Part shown: one piece after another, positions 8,709-17,054 of the stretch
Layout: the number at the start of each line of letters is the position of its first letter
Position numbering within the stretch: position 1 is the stretch's first letter
Assembly (NCBI GenBank): GCA_965247245.1
Contig: CBDFGV010000003.1
Location: 1,116,001-1,180,000, forward strand
Length of the DNA: 64,000 bases
From: Tectiglobus sp965247245
GTDB taxonomy: Bacteria; Pseudomonadota; Alphaproteobacteria; Rhizobiales; Hyphomicrobiaceae
Direction of reading: 5' to 3'
The notes under the pieces: generated by a model
The model's input: only the letters and a program-made list of their open reading frames with translations
Database searches by the model: none
What the model was told of the DNA's origin: nothing
Made by a program: the position numbers and the translations under genes

Positions 8709-9043
8709 ATAACCCTCCGATCGGTTTCCTCCAATCTTCCAAATGGGTGGTGGCAACGGCTCTCGCTGTTTTTATGTGGCCGCCTGATCCACTTGCCTGG
8801 CAAATTCGTAGGTTGCCAGACTGCTCATGTCCCGTCCTTGGAAGATCCCTACCAAAGTATAGTAGGGCCCTTACGGTGCCACGCTGAGTCCGAGTTGTCA
8901 AAGGTATTGCCGAGAAAGTTACTAACTCTGCAGCAACATAGCCCTGGTGAGTTGACAGCATGGTAAAGATTCGGCTTGCCGCATCGCGTGCGCACAAAAA
9001 ACAAGCATCGACCCAGCGCCTTACGTGTAAACCTTAAGACTTG
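8709..9043. other. Intergenic region upstream of dctP
   Basis: 335 bp without a credible gene. It holds the dctP ribosome site, the spaced inverted repeat at 8797-8819, and the end of the ivd transcript (a GTTTTTTG run at about 8996-9003 on the minus strand, without a convincing stem). Confidence 0.6.
8797..8819. promoter_or_regulatory. Inverted repeat, possible operator of the TRAP operon
   Basis: CTGGCAA-N9-TTGCCAG is a perfect 7-bp inverted repeat centred about 100 bp upstream of the dctP start. The arm spacing suits a dimeric regulator. No regulator gene lies next to the operon, so the protein that would bind is unknown. Confidence 0.4.
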
Positions 9044-10216
9044 CTATGCCGTCCTGTCGAAAAGCTGGCGGCCAATAAGCATACGCCTAATTTCACTTGT
9101 CCCAGCGCCGATCTCATAAAGCTTGGCATCGCGTAGCAACCGCCCGGTTGGACTGTCGTTGATGTACCCATTGCCACCGAGCAGCTGGATCGCATCAAGC
9201 GCAACCTGGGTCGCTTTCTCAGCTGCGATCAGGATTGCACCAGCCGCGTCTTCTCGTGTCGTTTCTCCCCGATCGCAAGCCTTGGCGACCGCATAAACGT
9301 ACGACCGACATGAATTCATCGTCACGTACATGTCGGCAACTTTGCCCTGCACCAACTGGAACTCGCCAATCGGCTGGCCGAACTGCTTGCGCTCATGAAT
9401 GTAGGGAAGAACAATATCCATTGCCGCCTGCATGATTCCGAGCGGGCCGGCAGCTAGGACCGAACGCTCGTAGTCAAGACCGCTCATCAAGACATTTACC
9501 CCACGGCCAACTGCTCCGAGAACATTCTCCTCAGGAACTTCGCAGTCCTCGAAAACGAGCTCGCCGGTGTTTGAGCCTCGCATTCCGAGCTTGTCCAGCT
9601 TCTGTGCGACTGAAAATCCTTTGAACCCTGTCTCAACAATAAATGCGGTAATGCCTCGCGGGCCGGCATCAGGATCCGTCTTGGCGTAAACCACGATGAC
9701 ATCACCTCCCGGCCCGTTGGTAATCCACATCTTGGTGCCATTCAGGATGTAACGATCGCCCTTCTTCTCTGCACGCAACTTCATCGAGACAACGTCAGAA
9801 CCGGCCCCCGGCTCAGACATTGCCAAGCCCCCGACATGCTCGCCGGAAATCAGTTTTGGTAGATACTTGCGCTTTTGTTCCTCGCTGCCGTTCCGCCGGA
9901 TTTGATTAACGCAAAGATTGGAGTGCGCTCCATACGACAAACCGATAGCCGCAGAACCACGCGACAACTCTTCAACGGCGATACAGTGCTCAAGATAACC
10001 CAATCCCGTGCCACCGAACTCTTCTTCAACCGTTATCCCATGAAGCCCAAGCTCACCCATCTCAGGCCAGAGATGCCGCGGAAACTCATCCGTCCGGTCA
10101 ACCTCATCAGCGATGGGAGCAATTCGGTCCGCCGTGAACGACTGCACGGTATCGCGCAGCTGGTCTGCAATATCACCGAGGTCGAAATTGAATGTCTGCA
10201 TTGAATTGGGGATCAT
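9044..10216 (-). CDS. ivd: Isovaleryl-CoA dehydrogenase
   Basis: An acyl-CoA dehydrogenase of 390 residues, the FAD enzyme that converts isovaleryl-CoA to 3-methylcrotonyl-CoA in leucine breakdown. The diagnostic feature is the catalytic glutamate at residue 250 in GLDYERSVLAAGPLG; isovaleryl-CoA dehydrogenases carry it here rather than near residue 376 as most relatives do. FAD motifs are present (AMSEPGAGSDVVSM, MWITNG, and the C-terminal YEIGAGTSEIRRMLIGR). Electrons pass to ETF. The ATG at 10216 has AGG nearby; a second ATG at 10201 is possible. A PaaI-type thioesterase precedes it by 47 bp. The usual methylcrotonyl-CoA carboxylase genes are not beside it. Confidence 0.95.
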   Translation of the reverse strand: MIPNSMQTFNFDLGDIADQLRDTVQSFTADRIAPIADEVDRTDEFPRHLWPEMGELGLHGITVEEEFGGTGLGYLEHCIAVEELSRGSAAIGLSYGAHSNLCVNQIRRNGSEEQKRKYLPKLISGEHVGGLAMSEPGAGSDVVSMKLRAEKKGDRYILNGTKMWITNGPGGDVIVVYAKTDPDAGPRGITAFIVETGFKGFSVAQKLDKLGMRGSNTGELVFEDCEVPEENVLGAVGRGVNVLMSGLDYERSVLAAGPLGIMQAAMDIVLPYIHERKQFGQPIGEFQLVQGKVADMYVTMNSCRSYVYAVAKACDRGETTREDAAGAILIAAEKATQVALDAIQLLGGNGYINDSPTGRLLRDAKLYEIGAGTSEIRRMLIGRQLFDRTA

Positions 10217-10263
10217 GGCGTTGACCTATTCTCGACTGAAACCGATGAATGCGCAGAACACGC

Positions 10264-10710
10264 TTAATCTGAGTGGCCGTCAACATGCATCATCGTCACC
10301 AGGCTGGTCAGCACGTGTTTTTCGGTGCCGTCTTGGATATCGAAGACGTCTCCGGTGCAAATCGACAGCGTCTTGCCTGGCTTCAGAACGCGCCCCCTCG
10401 CGACGAGCTGAGTACCGCTAGCCGGCCGCAGAAAATTGACCTTGAGCTCGGTTGTGAGAACGCCAACATCCTCGGGAGAAACCGTCAGTGCCGCATAACC
10501 AGCAGCAGCATCTGCGATGGCTGTCAAAACACCGCCGTGGACAAAGCCATATTGCTGATCCAACGACCGATTGCGCGGCAACACAATGTCGACGGCGCCA
10601 ACCTTCACGTCGCCCAGTTGGGCGCCAATTGTGCTGACAAAGGCCTGCTTCTCGAAACTCTTCAGAATGCGTGTCGCTGCCGCCTTCTCCTCCGGCGTCA
10701 AAATGCTCAT
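10264..10710 (-). CDS. PaaI-family hotdog thioesterase
   Basis: A hotdog-fold protein of 148 residues. The helix segment GFVHGGVLTAIADAAAGYAAL is the family signature, with the HGG and the acidic residue in IADAA at the active site; LTTELKVNFLRPA follows in the central strand. It should hydrolyse acyl-CoA thioesters in the cytoplasm, possibly freeing CoA from stalled intermediates of the catabolic pathway encoded next door. GGTGGGG lies before the ATG. It is probably co-transcribed with ivd, which starts 47 bp downstream. Confidence 0.9.
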   Translation of the reverse strand: MSILTPEEKAAATRILKSFEKQAFVSTIGAQLGDVKVGAVDIVLPRNRSLDQQYGFVHGGVLTAIADAAAGYAALTVSPEDVGVLTTELKVNFLRPASGTQLVARGRVLKPGKTLSICTGDVFDIQDGTEKHVLTSLVTMMHVDGHSD

Positions 10711-10898
10711 GTAATCCCCACCGTTTGTCGCCTTACATCACCCGATCAGGCCAGGGCCTGAACCAATGCGCTGTTCTAAAACACTCACCAAGCATGAATG
10801 ATATGACATCGGCAGAAGCAGGCTGACGATGTGCCAAGAAAGCGCTTCCCGCGCCATTCCGGAACACCGACCCGCCTGGCACAAATGAAAGTGGAACC

Positions 10899-11363
10899 AT
10901 GACAGACCGACCCTCAATGATACCTTGGCCTCCCATCTTGCTGGCCTGCACAGTTGCGGCGGCCATGATCATTCCACGGTTCGTGCCGCTGGCTTGGCCC
11001 GGCGTCGATGACATCGCGGCACGGATCGTTGGCTTATCAATCGGTGTTGGTGGAATCATATTGATGGCCTGGGCTGTGTGGACGCTACGGCAGGCCAAAA
11101 CAACAGTTATGCCGAATCAGGCCGCTGAAACCCTGGTCACGAGCGGACCATACTGGCGCTTTCGGAACCCCATCTACATTGCTGACGTTATGTTACTTCT
11201 GGGTATGGCAGAGTTAACAAAGAACATCTGGTTCGCGATCGGCGCAGCAATTTTCGCTGTTTTGGTGACATGGCTCGCAATACTGCCAGAAGAACGCCAT
11301 CTGGAGGCCCGGTTTGGCGACGATTATCGTGAGTATAAGCAACGCTCACGGCGCTGGCTGTGA
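10899..11363 (+). CDS. Isoprenylcysteine carboxyl methyltransferase (ICMT)-family membrane protein
   Basis: A membrane protein of 154 residues with four hydrophobic helices. The C-terminal part has the ICMT/PEMT pattern: TSGPYWRFRNPIYIADVMLLLG, then ILPEERHLEARFGDDYREYKQRSRRWL with the conserved EE and the Y..Y.RRW tail, which form the S-adenosylmethionine site. Bacterial members methylate small or lipid substrates that are mostly unknown. It is transcribed divergently from the thioesterase and lies 100 bp upstream of the coiled-coil protein gene. Confidence 0.88.
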   Translation: MTDRPSMIPWPPILLACTVAAAMIIPRFVPLAWPGVDDIAARIVGLSIGVGGIILMAWAVWTLRQAKTTVMPNQAAETLVTSGPYWRFRNPIYIADVMLLLGMAELTKNIWFAIGAAIFAVLVTWLAILPEERHLEARFGDDYREYKQRSRRWL

Positions 11364-11463
11364 ACAAATGTTTTCTTGTTTTTTCAAGGGTTTTCAGAGC
11401 CCAAACCTTGGAATCGCCCTAATCAATCCCCTTGTACATCAGTAGGTGCGAGCGGAGGTCAAA

Positions 11464-12780
11464 ATGAAGTCGCCTGTTTTGCAAATGATGGGAATGTGTG
11501 CGTTGGCATCGAGCATGCTGACTACGACAGCGCATGCCCAAAGCAGCTATCGCGATGCCATTGCTGACCTGCTGAATTCAAACAAACAGGCGCCAACCCA
11601 ATTGGCGCAATCCGGCAAAGCCACAACCAGTCAGACTGGCGAAGCCCGAAAGCAGGCCAGGGATCCGCGCGAAGGCGACAAGGAATACGAGCAAGCCAAA
11701 CGGTTGATGCAGGCCATCGATGCGATTTTGGCCGATGCCGCAGACCAGCGCACGGCTTCGCAGAAGCTCCCTTCAAAGGATGATTTTCTCCTCACACCGC
11801 TCTGGACAGAAACCAAGGAAGACCGTCAGCAGCGCATCCAAGAACTGCTTGATGCAGCGCTTGGTATCGTCACCGATGTTCCTGTCGTTGATGTTCAAAA
11901 ACGCATCGAACAGCGCCGCAAATCCATTCGCGAACTGGAAGACAGCATCGTTCAGCTCCGCGAAAAGCAGCTGACGGCTCCTAAGAGCTCACTCCTGCCC
12001 GGCGTCATTGCTGACACGGTCGATAGCCTCGGTGATCAGATCAAGGACTCGGAAGAGCGCATCGCAAAGAACCGCGATGATATCGAAGCAGCAAAGGATG
12101 AAATCCGCCAAGCCCTCGCCAAGTCCGGCCTCAAGATGTCAGTCGAACAGGTTGATCTGTTGCTCGGTGGCGTCCTGTCGGGCGACCTCGTCCGGCTTGT
12201 TGCTGTTTTCAATTCGGCCAAAATGATCGATCAACAGCTTGGCAAGCGTATGGCCGCAACAGGCGAGAACATGAAAGCCGCCCGCAAGTACTTCGCAATG
12301 CACGCGGCGCTATTCGCGATGCTGGTCCATGCGCAAGACAGCGTGATTGAGAAAATCGACACGAAATACATTCCAAAGCTGCGTGCGATTATGAAGGACC
12401 TCCGCACCGCGCGCCGCCGAACCCAGAAGCTGCTGCGCGGCAACAACCGCGCTGACCAAAAGCGCATTCTAGAATCGAACCTGCGCAGTCAGGCATTGGC
12501 CGAAAAAGCCGCCAGAGGATATGAGCGCTATCTCAAGCAACAGCGCGAACAAGTTGCTCAGGCGCGCCGTCGCGCCGCACGTGACCTGTCGATCGCCGAC
12601 AACACCTATGAAACAGTTGAGGCGAGTTTCCAGCTGCGCAATCTGATGCAGAACACGAAGTCTACTTTCGAGGCCCTGCAGAAGCTAGAAGCACCGACGT
12701 TCGAGCAGATCTTCAAGAACGAAGAACTGCGCCGCGAGTTCGAAAATCTGACCAAGAAGCTTGAAGTCCCGACAAGCTGA
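11464..12780 (+). CDS. Secreted periplasmic coiled-coil protein, unknown function
   Basis: A protein of 438 residues with a Sec signal peptide (MKSPVLQMMGMCALASSMLT...AHAQ). The mature chain is almost entirely charged and helical, with long stretches such as KRIEQRRKSIRELEDSIVQ and SEERIAKNRDDIEAAKDEI typical of coiled coils, a glycine-rich hinge (LLGGVLSGDLVRLV) in the middle and an Arg-rich region (RTARRRTQKLLRG). It has no catalytic motif. The ATG at 11464 is fixed by GGAGG 8 nt upstream. It may be a periplasmic scaffold or stalk. No family was recognised. The gene ends in a perfect inverted repeat. Confidence 0.82.
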   Translation: MKSPVLQMMGMCALASSMLTTTAHAQSSYRDAIADLLNSNKQAPTQLAQSGKATTSQTGEARKQARDPREGDKEYEQAKRLMQAIDAILADAADQRTASQKLPSKDDFLLTPLWTETKEDRQQRIQELLDAALGIVTDVPVVDVQKRIEQRRKSIRELEDSIVQLREKQLTAPKSSLLPGVIADTVDSLGDQIKDSEERIAKNRDDIEAAKDEIRQALAKSGLKMSVEQVDLLLGGVLSGDLVRLVAVFNSAKMIDQQLGKRMAATGENMKAARKYFAMHAALFAMLVHAQDSVIEKIDTKYIPKLRAIMKDLRTARRRTQKLLRGNNRADQKRILESNLRSQALAEKAARGYERYLKQQREQVAQARRRAARDLSIADNTYETVEASFQLRNLMQNTKSTFEALQKLEAPTFEQIFKNEELRREFENLTKKLEVPTS

Positions 12781-12790
12781 TCGGGACTTC
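12763..12790 (+). terminator. Inverted repeat at a convergent gene end, probable terminator
   Basis: GAAGTCCCGA at 12763-12772 pairs perfectly with TCGGGACTTC at 12781-12790 around an 8-nt loop that contains the TGA of the coiled-coil gene. There is no T run after it on either strand, so termination efficiency is uncertain. It could serve both converging genes. Confidence 0.5.
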
Positions 12791-12810
12791 CGCAGTCTCA
12801 TCAGATTTCG

Positions 12811-13890
12811 TCAGGCGCTTTGCGCAAGCGTTGTGTCTGCAGCCGGCTTGTAAGAGCCACCACCCGGACGGAACTCCGGCATAACCTCATTAGCAAACAG
12901 GTCCATTGAGCGCAGGATCTGCTCCTGCTTCAGATCCCCAAACCAGAAGCTCGCATTGAAGTGGTTGATCCCCATCGCTTCGCGCAATCGGCCAAGTTTC
13001 TCAACGCATTGTTCCGGCGTCCCCATCACGAAGTAGCGCTCAAGCAGCTCCTCGGTTGATGGTTCGGTATCAAACGGAACGGCGATGGCATGTCCCTTCT
13101 CGACGCGCTCTAGGCCCTGCCGCAGGCTCAGCGTCACGCGCATGTTCCAACGCGCTTGCTCGACAATCTCCGGCAACTCCGATTCATCGGTCGTCACGTA
13201 GACCGGACGCTGCGTGCTGATCTTGGTGTTGGAGGACGCGTTGCCTTGGGCAACAATTTTGTCAAAGCTCTTACGGAACTCTCTGAGCCGTTCGATTGGC
13301 ACTCCGAATCCGCCTGATACGAGATTGAAACCACGCTTCGCCGTCGCAATGATGGACTCTTCAGATTGTCCGACAACCCAAATCGGCGGATGCGGATCTT
13401 GCACCGGCGTCGGGAACACAGAAGTCTCGCCAAATTTGTAGTGCTTGCCCTCATAACCGAACGGCTTGCCCTCGAACGCCTTAAGTAGGATATCGACCGA
13501 TTCCTCGAAGCGCTCGCGGCTTTCTGCAAGATCATGGCCGAGGCGCTCAAACTCGTAGGGCTGATATCCTCGTCCCAACCCAACATCCAGCCGCCCACCG
13601 CTCAAGATATCTGCTGTTGCAATCTCTTCCGCCACGACAAGTGGATGATGCAGTGGCAAAACCACGACGGCCGAACCAACACGAATTCGCTCCGTCTGGC
13701 TCGCGAGATGCATGGCATACATCAACGGGCGCGAGAGATAGCCATAGGTGGAGAAATGATGCTCAGCACACCAAATGCTGTCGAAGCCCAAACGATCTGC
13801 CGTCTTTGCGATCTCAACACCGCGCTTGAAGACAACCTCATGGCTTTCAGCATTAGGTGACTGCAGGAGCAAGAATGTTCCAAATTCCAT
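12811..13890 (-). CDS. LLM-class (luciferase-like) flavin-dependent oxidoreductase
   Basis: A bacterial-luciferase-like monooxygenase of 359 residues (TIM barrel using reduced flavin). Signatures include DSIWCAEHHFSTYGYLSRP, SAVVVLPLHHPLVVAEEIA, LSGGRLDVGLGRGYQPYEF and PPIWVVGQSEESI, and the GTPEQC motif near the C-terminus. The substrate cannot be deduced. The ATG at 13890 is chosen because GAGAGG lies upstream and the first strand begins directly (MEFGTFLLLQ); an in-frame extension to 13950 has no support. It is convergent with the coiled-coil gene. Confidence 0.92.
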   Translation of the reverse strand: MEFGTFLLLQSPNAESHEVVFKRGVEIAKTADRLGFDSIWCAEHHFSTYGYLSRPLMYAMHLASQTERIRVGSAVVVLPLHHPLVVAEEIATADILSGGRLDVGLGRGYQPYEFERLGHDLAESRERFEESVDILLKAFEGKPFGYEGKHYKFGETSVFPTPVQDPHPPIWVVGQSEESIIATAKRGFNLVSGGFGVPIERLREFRKSFDKIVAQGNASSNTKISTQRPVYVTTDESELPEIVEQARWNMRVTLSLRQGLERVEKGHAIAVPFDTEPSTEELLERYFVMGTPEQCVEKLGRLREAMGINHFNASFWFGDLKQEQILRSMDLFANEVMPEFRPGGGSYKPAADTTLAQSA

Positions 13891-14035
13891 CTGCCATCCT
13901 CTCGTATCGCATGGAGTGCCATCGACTGCATCGAGCGGCACTTGCACCACAAACTAATCCCTTTGAAGAGGGTGGCAGAGAGCTCCAACGAATGCGATCC
14001 AATCTCTGATATCGAAAGCGAAGACTGCCAGCCGA

Positions 14036-14482
14036 TCAAGTCCGGCGATACTGGATGAAGGGGCTTTTGTTCGCCACCTGATCGTAGAGCGCACGTCCAC
14101 GATAATTGAACTCCTGCGTCGCCCAATACGTCCGCGTACAATTTCGCTTATCAGCCTCCTCGTACGTCGCCTCGATCAGCTTCCGGCCGACACCTTTAAG
14201 ACGCCGGTCCGGTGCAACGAATAGATCCTCAAGATAACAGTAGTGGCTCGGCGACCAGGTCGAACGATGGAACAGGATGTGCGCCATGCCAATGGGCACA
14301 TCATCCGCGTCAACGGCAACCAGACCGATATGAAACTGTGGATCATCTCCCATCAACCGTTCCCAGGTCATCTGGATCATTTCATCGGTGAGGCTGGACT
14401 TGTAGAATTCAAGGTAACCACGGAACAATGGTTCCCAAGCTTGGCGATCCTTCTCAGCCAATGCGCGAACGGTAACGGTCAT
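14036..14482 (-). CDS. GNAT-family N-acetyltransferase
   Basis: An acetyltransferase of 148 residues. The acetyl-CoA site is visible in YLEDLFVAPDRRLKGVGRKLIEA, where the R/Q-x-x-G-x-G/A signature is RLKGVG. The C-terminal YRGRALYDQVANKSPFIQYRR matches the subgroup that ends with a tyrosine-rich strand. Acetylates an unidentified amine. The ATG at 14482 is preferred over the GTG at 14491, because GAGGTG is correctly spaced only for the ATG. It is divergent from the aldo/keto reductase. Confidence 0.88.
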   Translation of the reverse strand: MTVTVRALAEKDRQAWEPLFRGYLEFYKSSLTDEMIQMTWERLMGDDPQFHIGLVAVDADDVPIGMAHILFHRSTWSPSHYCYLEDLFVAPDRRLKGVGRKLIEATYEEADKRNCTRTYWATQEFNYRGRALYDQVANKSPFIQYRRT

Positions 14483-14584
14483 AGCTCTCACCTCGACTTC
14501 TGCGGGTTCACTGGTTACGGATGTGTAGCAGTTAAGACGCCAGCCTGAAACATTGTCGACTGGCGATTGCCCGGAGGTTTGGTG

Positions 14585-15613
14585 ATGGCAGTAGCAGAGA
14601 CACTTCCACGACGTAAACTCGGGCGAACCGGCCTCACTGTTTCCGCACTCGGCTACGGCTCAGCACCAATTGGCGACATTTATGAAGTACTCGACGACAA
14701 GACGGCCATTGCGTCGGTCGAAGCAGCGATCGATGCCGGTGTGACTTTGTTCGACACCGCTCCCCTCTATGGCCAAGGCAGTGCCGAGCATCGCGTCGGT
14801 ACCGCATTGCGAAGAAACTTGCCACCGGAGCTTGTTCTCTCAAGCAAGATCGGGCGACTGCTCAAACCGGCTCCTTCGGGCCGCACCAAGACCTCCCGCT
14901 TTGTCGGCGGGCTCGAGTTCGATGTTGAACACAATTATGGCTACGACGGCGTCATGCGCTCGCTGGAGCACTCACTTTTACGCCTTGGCCTCCCGAAACT
15001 CGATATCCTGCTGATCCATGATGCTGATCCGTGGGCCCATGGACCAGAGAACGGACCCAAACGCTACAAGGAAGCGATGGACGGCGGTTACAAGGCGCTC
15101 GATGAGTTGCGATCAAGCGGCATGATCAAGGCGATCGGATTTGGGACCAACGATCCGACCTACGCAGCAAAGTTTCTGCGGGATGGTGACTTCGATTGCT
15201 TCCTTATGGCTGGGCGGTATTCACTTCTAGAACAACCGGCCCTGGCCGAGGTTTTGCCTCTCGCAGTCGAGAAGAACGTCGGCGTGATGTTGGGCGGTGT
15301 ATTCAACTCGGGCATACTGGCAACCGGTCCCATTGACGGTGCACGATACAATTACCTGCCCGCACCACAGGATATTCTCGACAAGGTCCGCCGAATAGAG
15401 CGTGTCGTCACGTCTTACGACATCTCTCTTGCAACCGCGGCGATGCACTTCTGTCTTGGGCATAGCCAGATATCATCACTGGTCCTTGGCGCAGTGACAC
15501 CACAAGAAGTCAAAGCCAATGCGGGTGCCATTGCCACGCAAGTCCCCGCTGACCTCTGGCAGGAGCTCAAGTCGGAGAAGTTGTTGGATGAGGCCGCACC
15601 TGTTCCGACCTAG
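14585..15613 (+). CDS. Aldo/keto reductase (aldose or pyridoxal dehydrogenase type)
   Basis: An NADP-dependent aldo/keto reductase of 342 residues. The catalytic tetrad is visible: Asp and Tyr in TLFDTAPLYGQGSAEHRVG, Lys in LSSKIGRLL and His in ILLIHDAD. The sequence pattern (GYGSAPIGDIYEVLDD, NHNYGYDGVMRSLE-like region and GGVFNSGILATGP) resembles D-threo-aldose 1-dehydrogenase and pyridoxal 4-dehydrogenase, which oxidise a sugar lactol or pyridoxal. GGAGG sits 8 nt before the ATG at 14585, which rules out the TTG at 14567. Its stop is 2 bp from the stop of the convergent aldehyde dehydrogenase. Confidence 0.92.
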   Translation: MAVAETLPRRKLGRTGLTVSALGYGSAPIGDIYEVLDDKTAIASVEAAIDAGVTLFDTAPLYGQGSAEHRVGTALRRNLPPELVLSSKIGRLLKPAPSGRTKTSRFVGGLEFDVEHNYGYDGVMRSLEHSLLRLGLPKLDILLIHDADPWAHGPENGPKRYKEAMDGGYKALDELRSSGMIKAIGFGTNDPTYAAKFLRDGDFDCFLMAGRYSLLEQPALAEVLPLAVEKNVGVMLGGVFNSGILATGPIDGARYNYLPAPQDILDKVRRIERVVTSYDISLATAAMHFCLGHSQISSLVLGAVTPQEVKANAGAIATQVPADLWQELKSEKLLDEAAPVPT

Positions 15614-15615
15614 AC

Positions 15616-17052
15616 CTAACCCCAGTGGATCGTCTTGATTTCTTGATAGTCCTCAATGCCGGCGATACCACCTTCTCGACCATTTCCGGATTGCTTATAC
15701 CCGCCAAAGGGAGAACCGTAATTGTAAGCCCCTCCGTTGACGTGCACGGCGCCAACACGAAGCTTCGCAGCAACCCTTTCTGCGCGTTCACGCGATCCGG
15801 TCTGGACAAAGCCGGCCAACCCATAGGGCGTATCATTGGCCATCGCGATCGCCTCCTCCTCCGTATCGAATGGCATGATGACCAGCACAGGACCGAAGAT
15901 TTCCTCGCGCACAATCCGCATATCAGAATTGACGTTGGCAAAAACCGTCGGTCTTACAAACCAGCCCTTCTCAAAACCCTCTGGTTTTCCCAGTCCACCA
16001 ACCAAAAGTTCTGCGCCTTCATCAATACCTGCACCAATGAGGGCCTGTACCCGATCATACTGGATCTTGTCGAACAGCGGACCCAGATGGTCACCTTCAA
16101 CCGTCGGATCACCCACGCTTGTTTGCTCGGCAGCAAGCTTGGCAAGTTGTAGGACCTTCTCATAGCAGGATCGCTCAACCAACATGCGCGTCGGCGCATC
16201 GCACGATTGCCCGGTGTTCAAAAAGCACTCCGCAACACCTTGGCTCACGGCCACCTCAAGCTCGCAATCAGCAAACACAATGTTCGGAGATTTCCCACCC
16301 AATTCCAGCGTAACCCGTTTGACCGTGTCAGCTGAATCTTTGGTGACCGCCGTCCCGGCGCGCGTCGAGCCAGTGAATGACATCATTTGAATATCGGGAT
16401 GCCGGGACAGGGCTGCGCCAACTTCGGGCCCATCACCGTGGATCAAGTTGAATGCACCTGGAGGAAAACCAGCTTCATCAATGATCTCGGCATAGATCGT
16501 AGCCGACAGCGGCGTGTGCTCTGACGGTTTCAATATACAGGTTGCACCGACCGCGAGCGCGGGTATCACTTTCAAGGCGATCTGATTAATTGGCCAGTTC
16601 CATGGCGTAATCAAACCGCATACACCTATTGGTTCACGCACAAGGACATCGCCGTTCGGCAATTCTTCGCGCTCATCCTGTTGTTGCAAGGCCGAGATGA
16701 ATCCTTGCAGATGACCAACCGCGGCATCCGCCTGCATCTCGCGCGCAAAGGAGATTGGCGCACCCATCTCCAGGACCATCGCTTGCGCCATATCCTCAAG
16801 CCGCCGCTGCGAAACATCTAGCAAACGTTGAAGCCGCGCCAGCCGTTCTTCTTTGCTGGAGCTCATGTCGGCTTCAAAAGCTTGCTTCGCTGCGGCCACT
16901 GCGGCTTCAACATCCGCGTTATCAGCAAGAGTAATCGACCCAAATTGTTCCTCCGTTGCCGGATTGAGAACCGGAAACGCGCGCTCTGATGACGGCGCAA
17001 CCCAGCGGCCGCCGATATAGTACTTACCGAGGTTGCCGATCAGCTTTTCCAT
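15616..17052 (-). CDS. NAD(P)-dependent aldehyde dehydrogenase
   Basis: An aldehyde dehydrogenase of 478 residues, standard length. Catalytic Cys284 lies in LNTGQSCDAPTRM, the general base Glu250 in TLELGGKSPN, and the oxyanion Asn152 in TPWNWP. It oxidises an aldehyde to the acid in the cytoplasm. The start follows AGGGGTTAGGC and lies 2 bp from... the stop of the downstream gene context is the reverse: the 3-hydroxyisobutyrate-dehydrogenase-like gene ends at 17055, only 2 bp before this ATG, so the two are translated from one mRNA. The pairing suggests sequential oxidation of an alcohol and its aldehyde. The substrate is not known. Confidence 0.94.
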   Translation of the reverse strand: MEKLIGNLGKYYIGGRWVAPSSERAFPVLNPATEEQFGSITLADNADVEAAVAAAKQAFEADMSSSKEERLARLQRLLDVSQRRLEDMAQAMVLEMGAPISFAREMQADAAVGHLQGFISALQQQDEREELPNGDVLVREPIGVCGLITPWNWPINQIALKVIPALAVGATCILKPSEHTPLSATIYAEIIDEAGFPPGAFNLIHGDGPEVGAALSRHPDIQMMSFTGSTRAGTAVTKDSADTVKRVTLELGGKSPNIVFADCELEVAVSQGVAECFLNTGQSCDAPTRMLVERSCYEKVLQLAKLAAEQTSVGDPTVEGDHLGPLFDKIQYDRVQALIGAGIDEGAELLVGGLGKPEGFEKGWFVRPTVFANVNSDMRIVREEIFGPVLVIMPFDTEEEAIAMANDTPYGLAGFVQTGSRERAERVAAKLRVGAVHVNGGAYNYGSPFGGYKQSGNGREGGIAGIEDYQEIKTIHWG

Positions 17053-17054
17053 GC

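Noticed and set aside
8996..9043. Possible terminator of ivd with a T run
   Set aside because: The T run is clear but no stem of adequate length precedes it.
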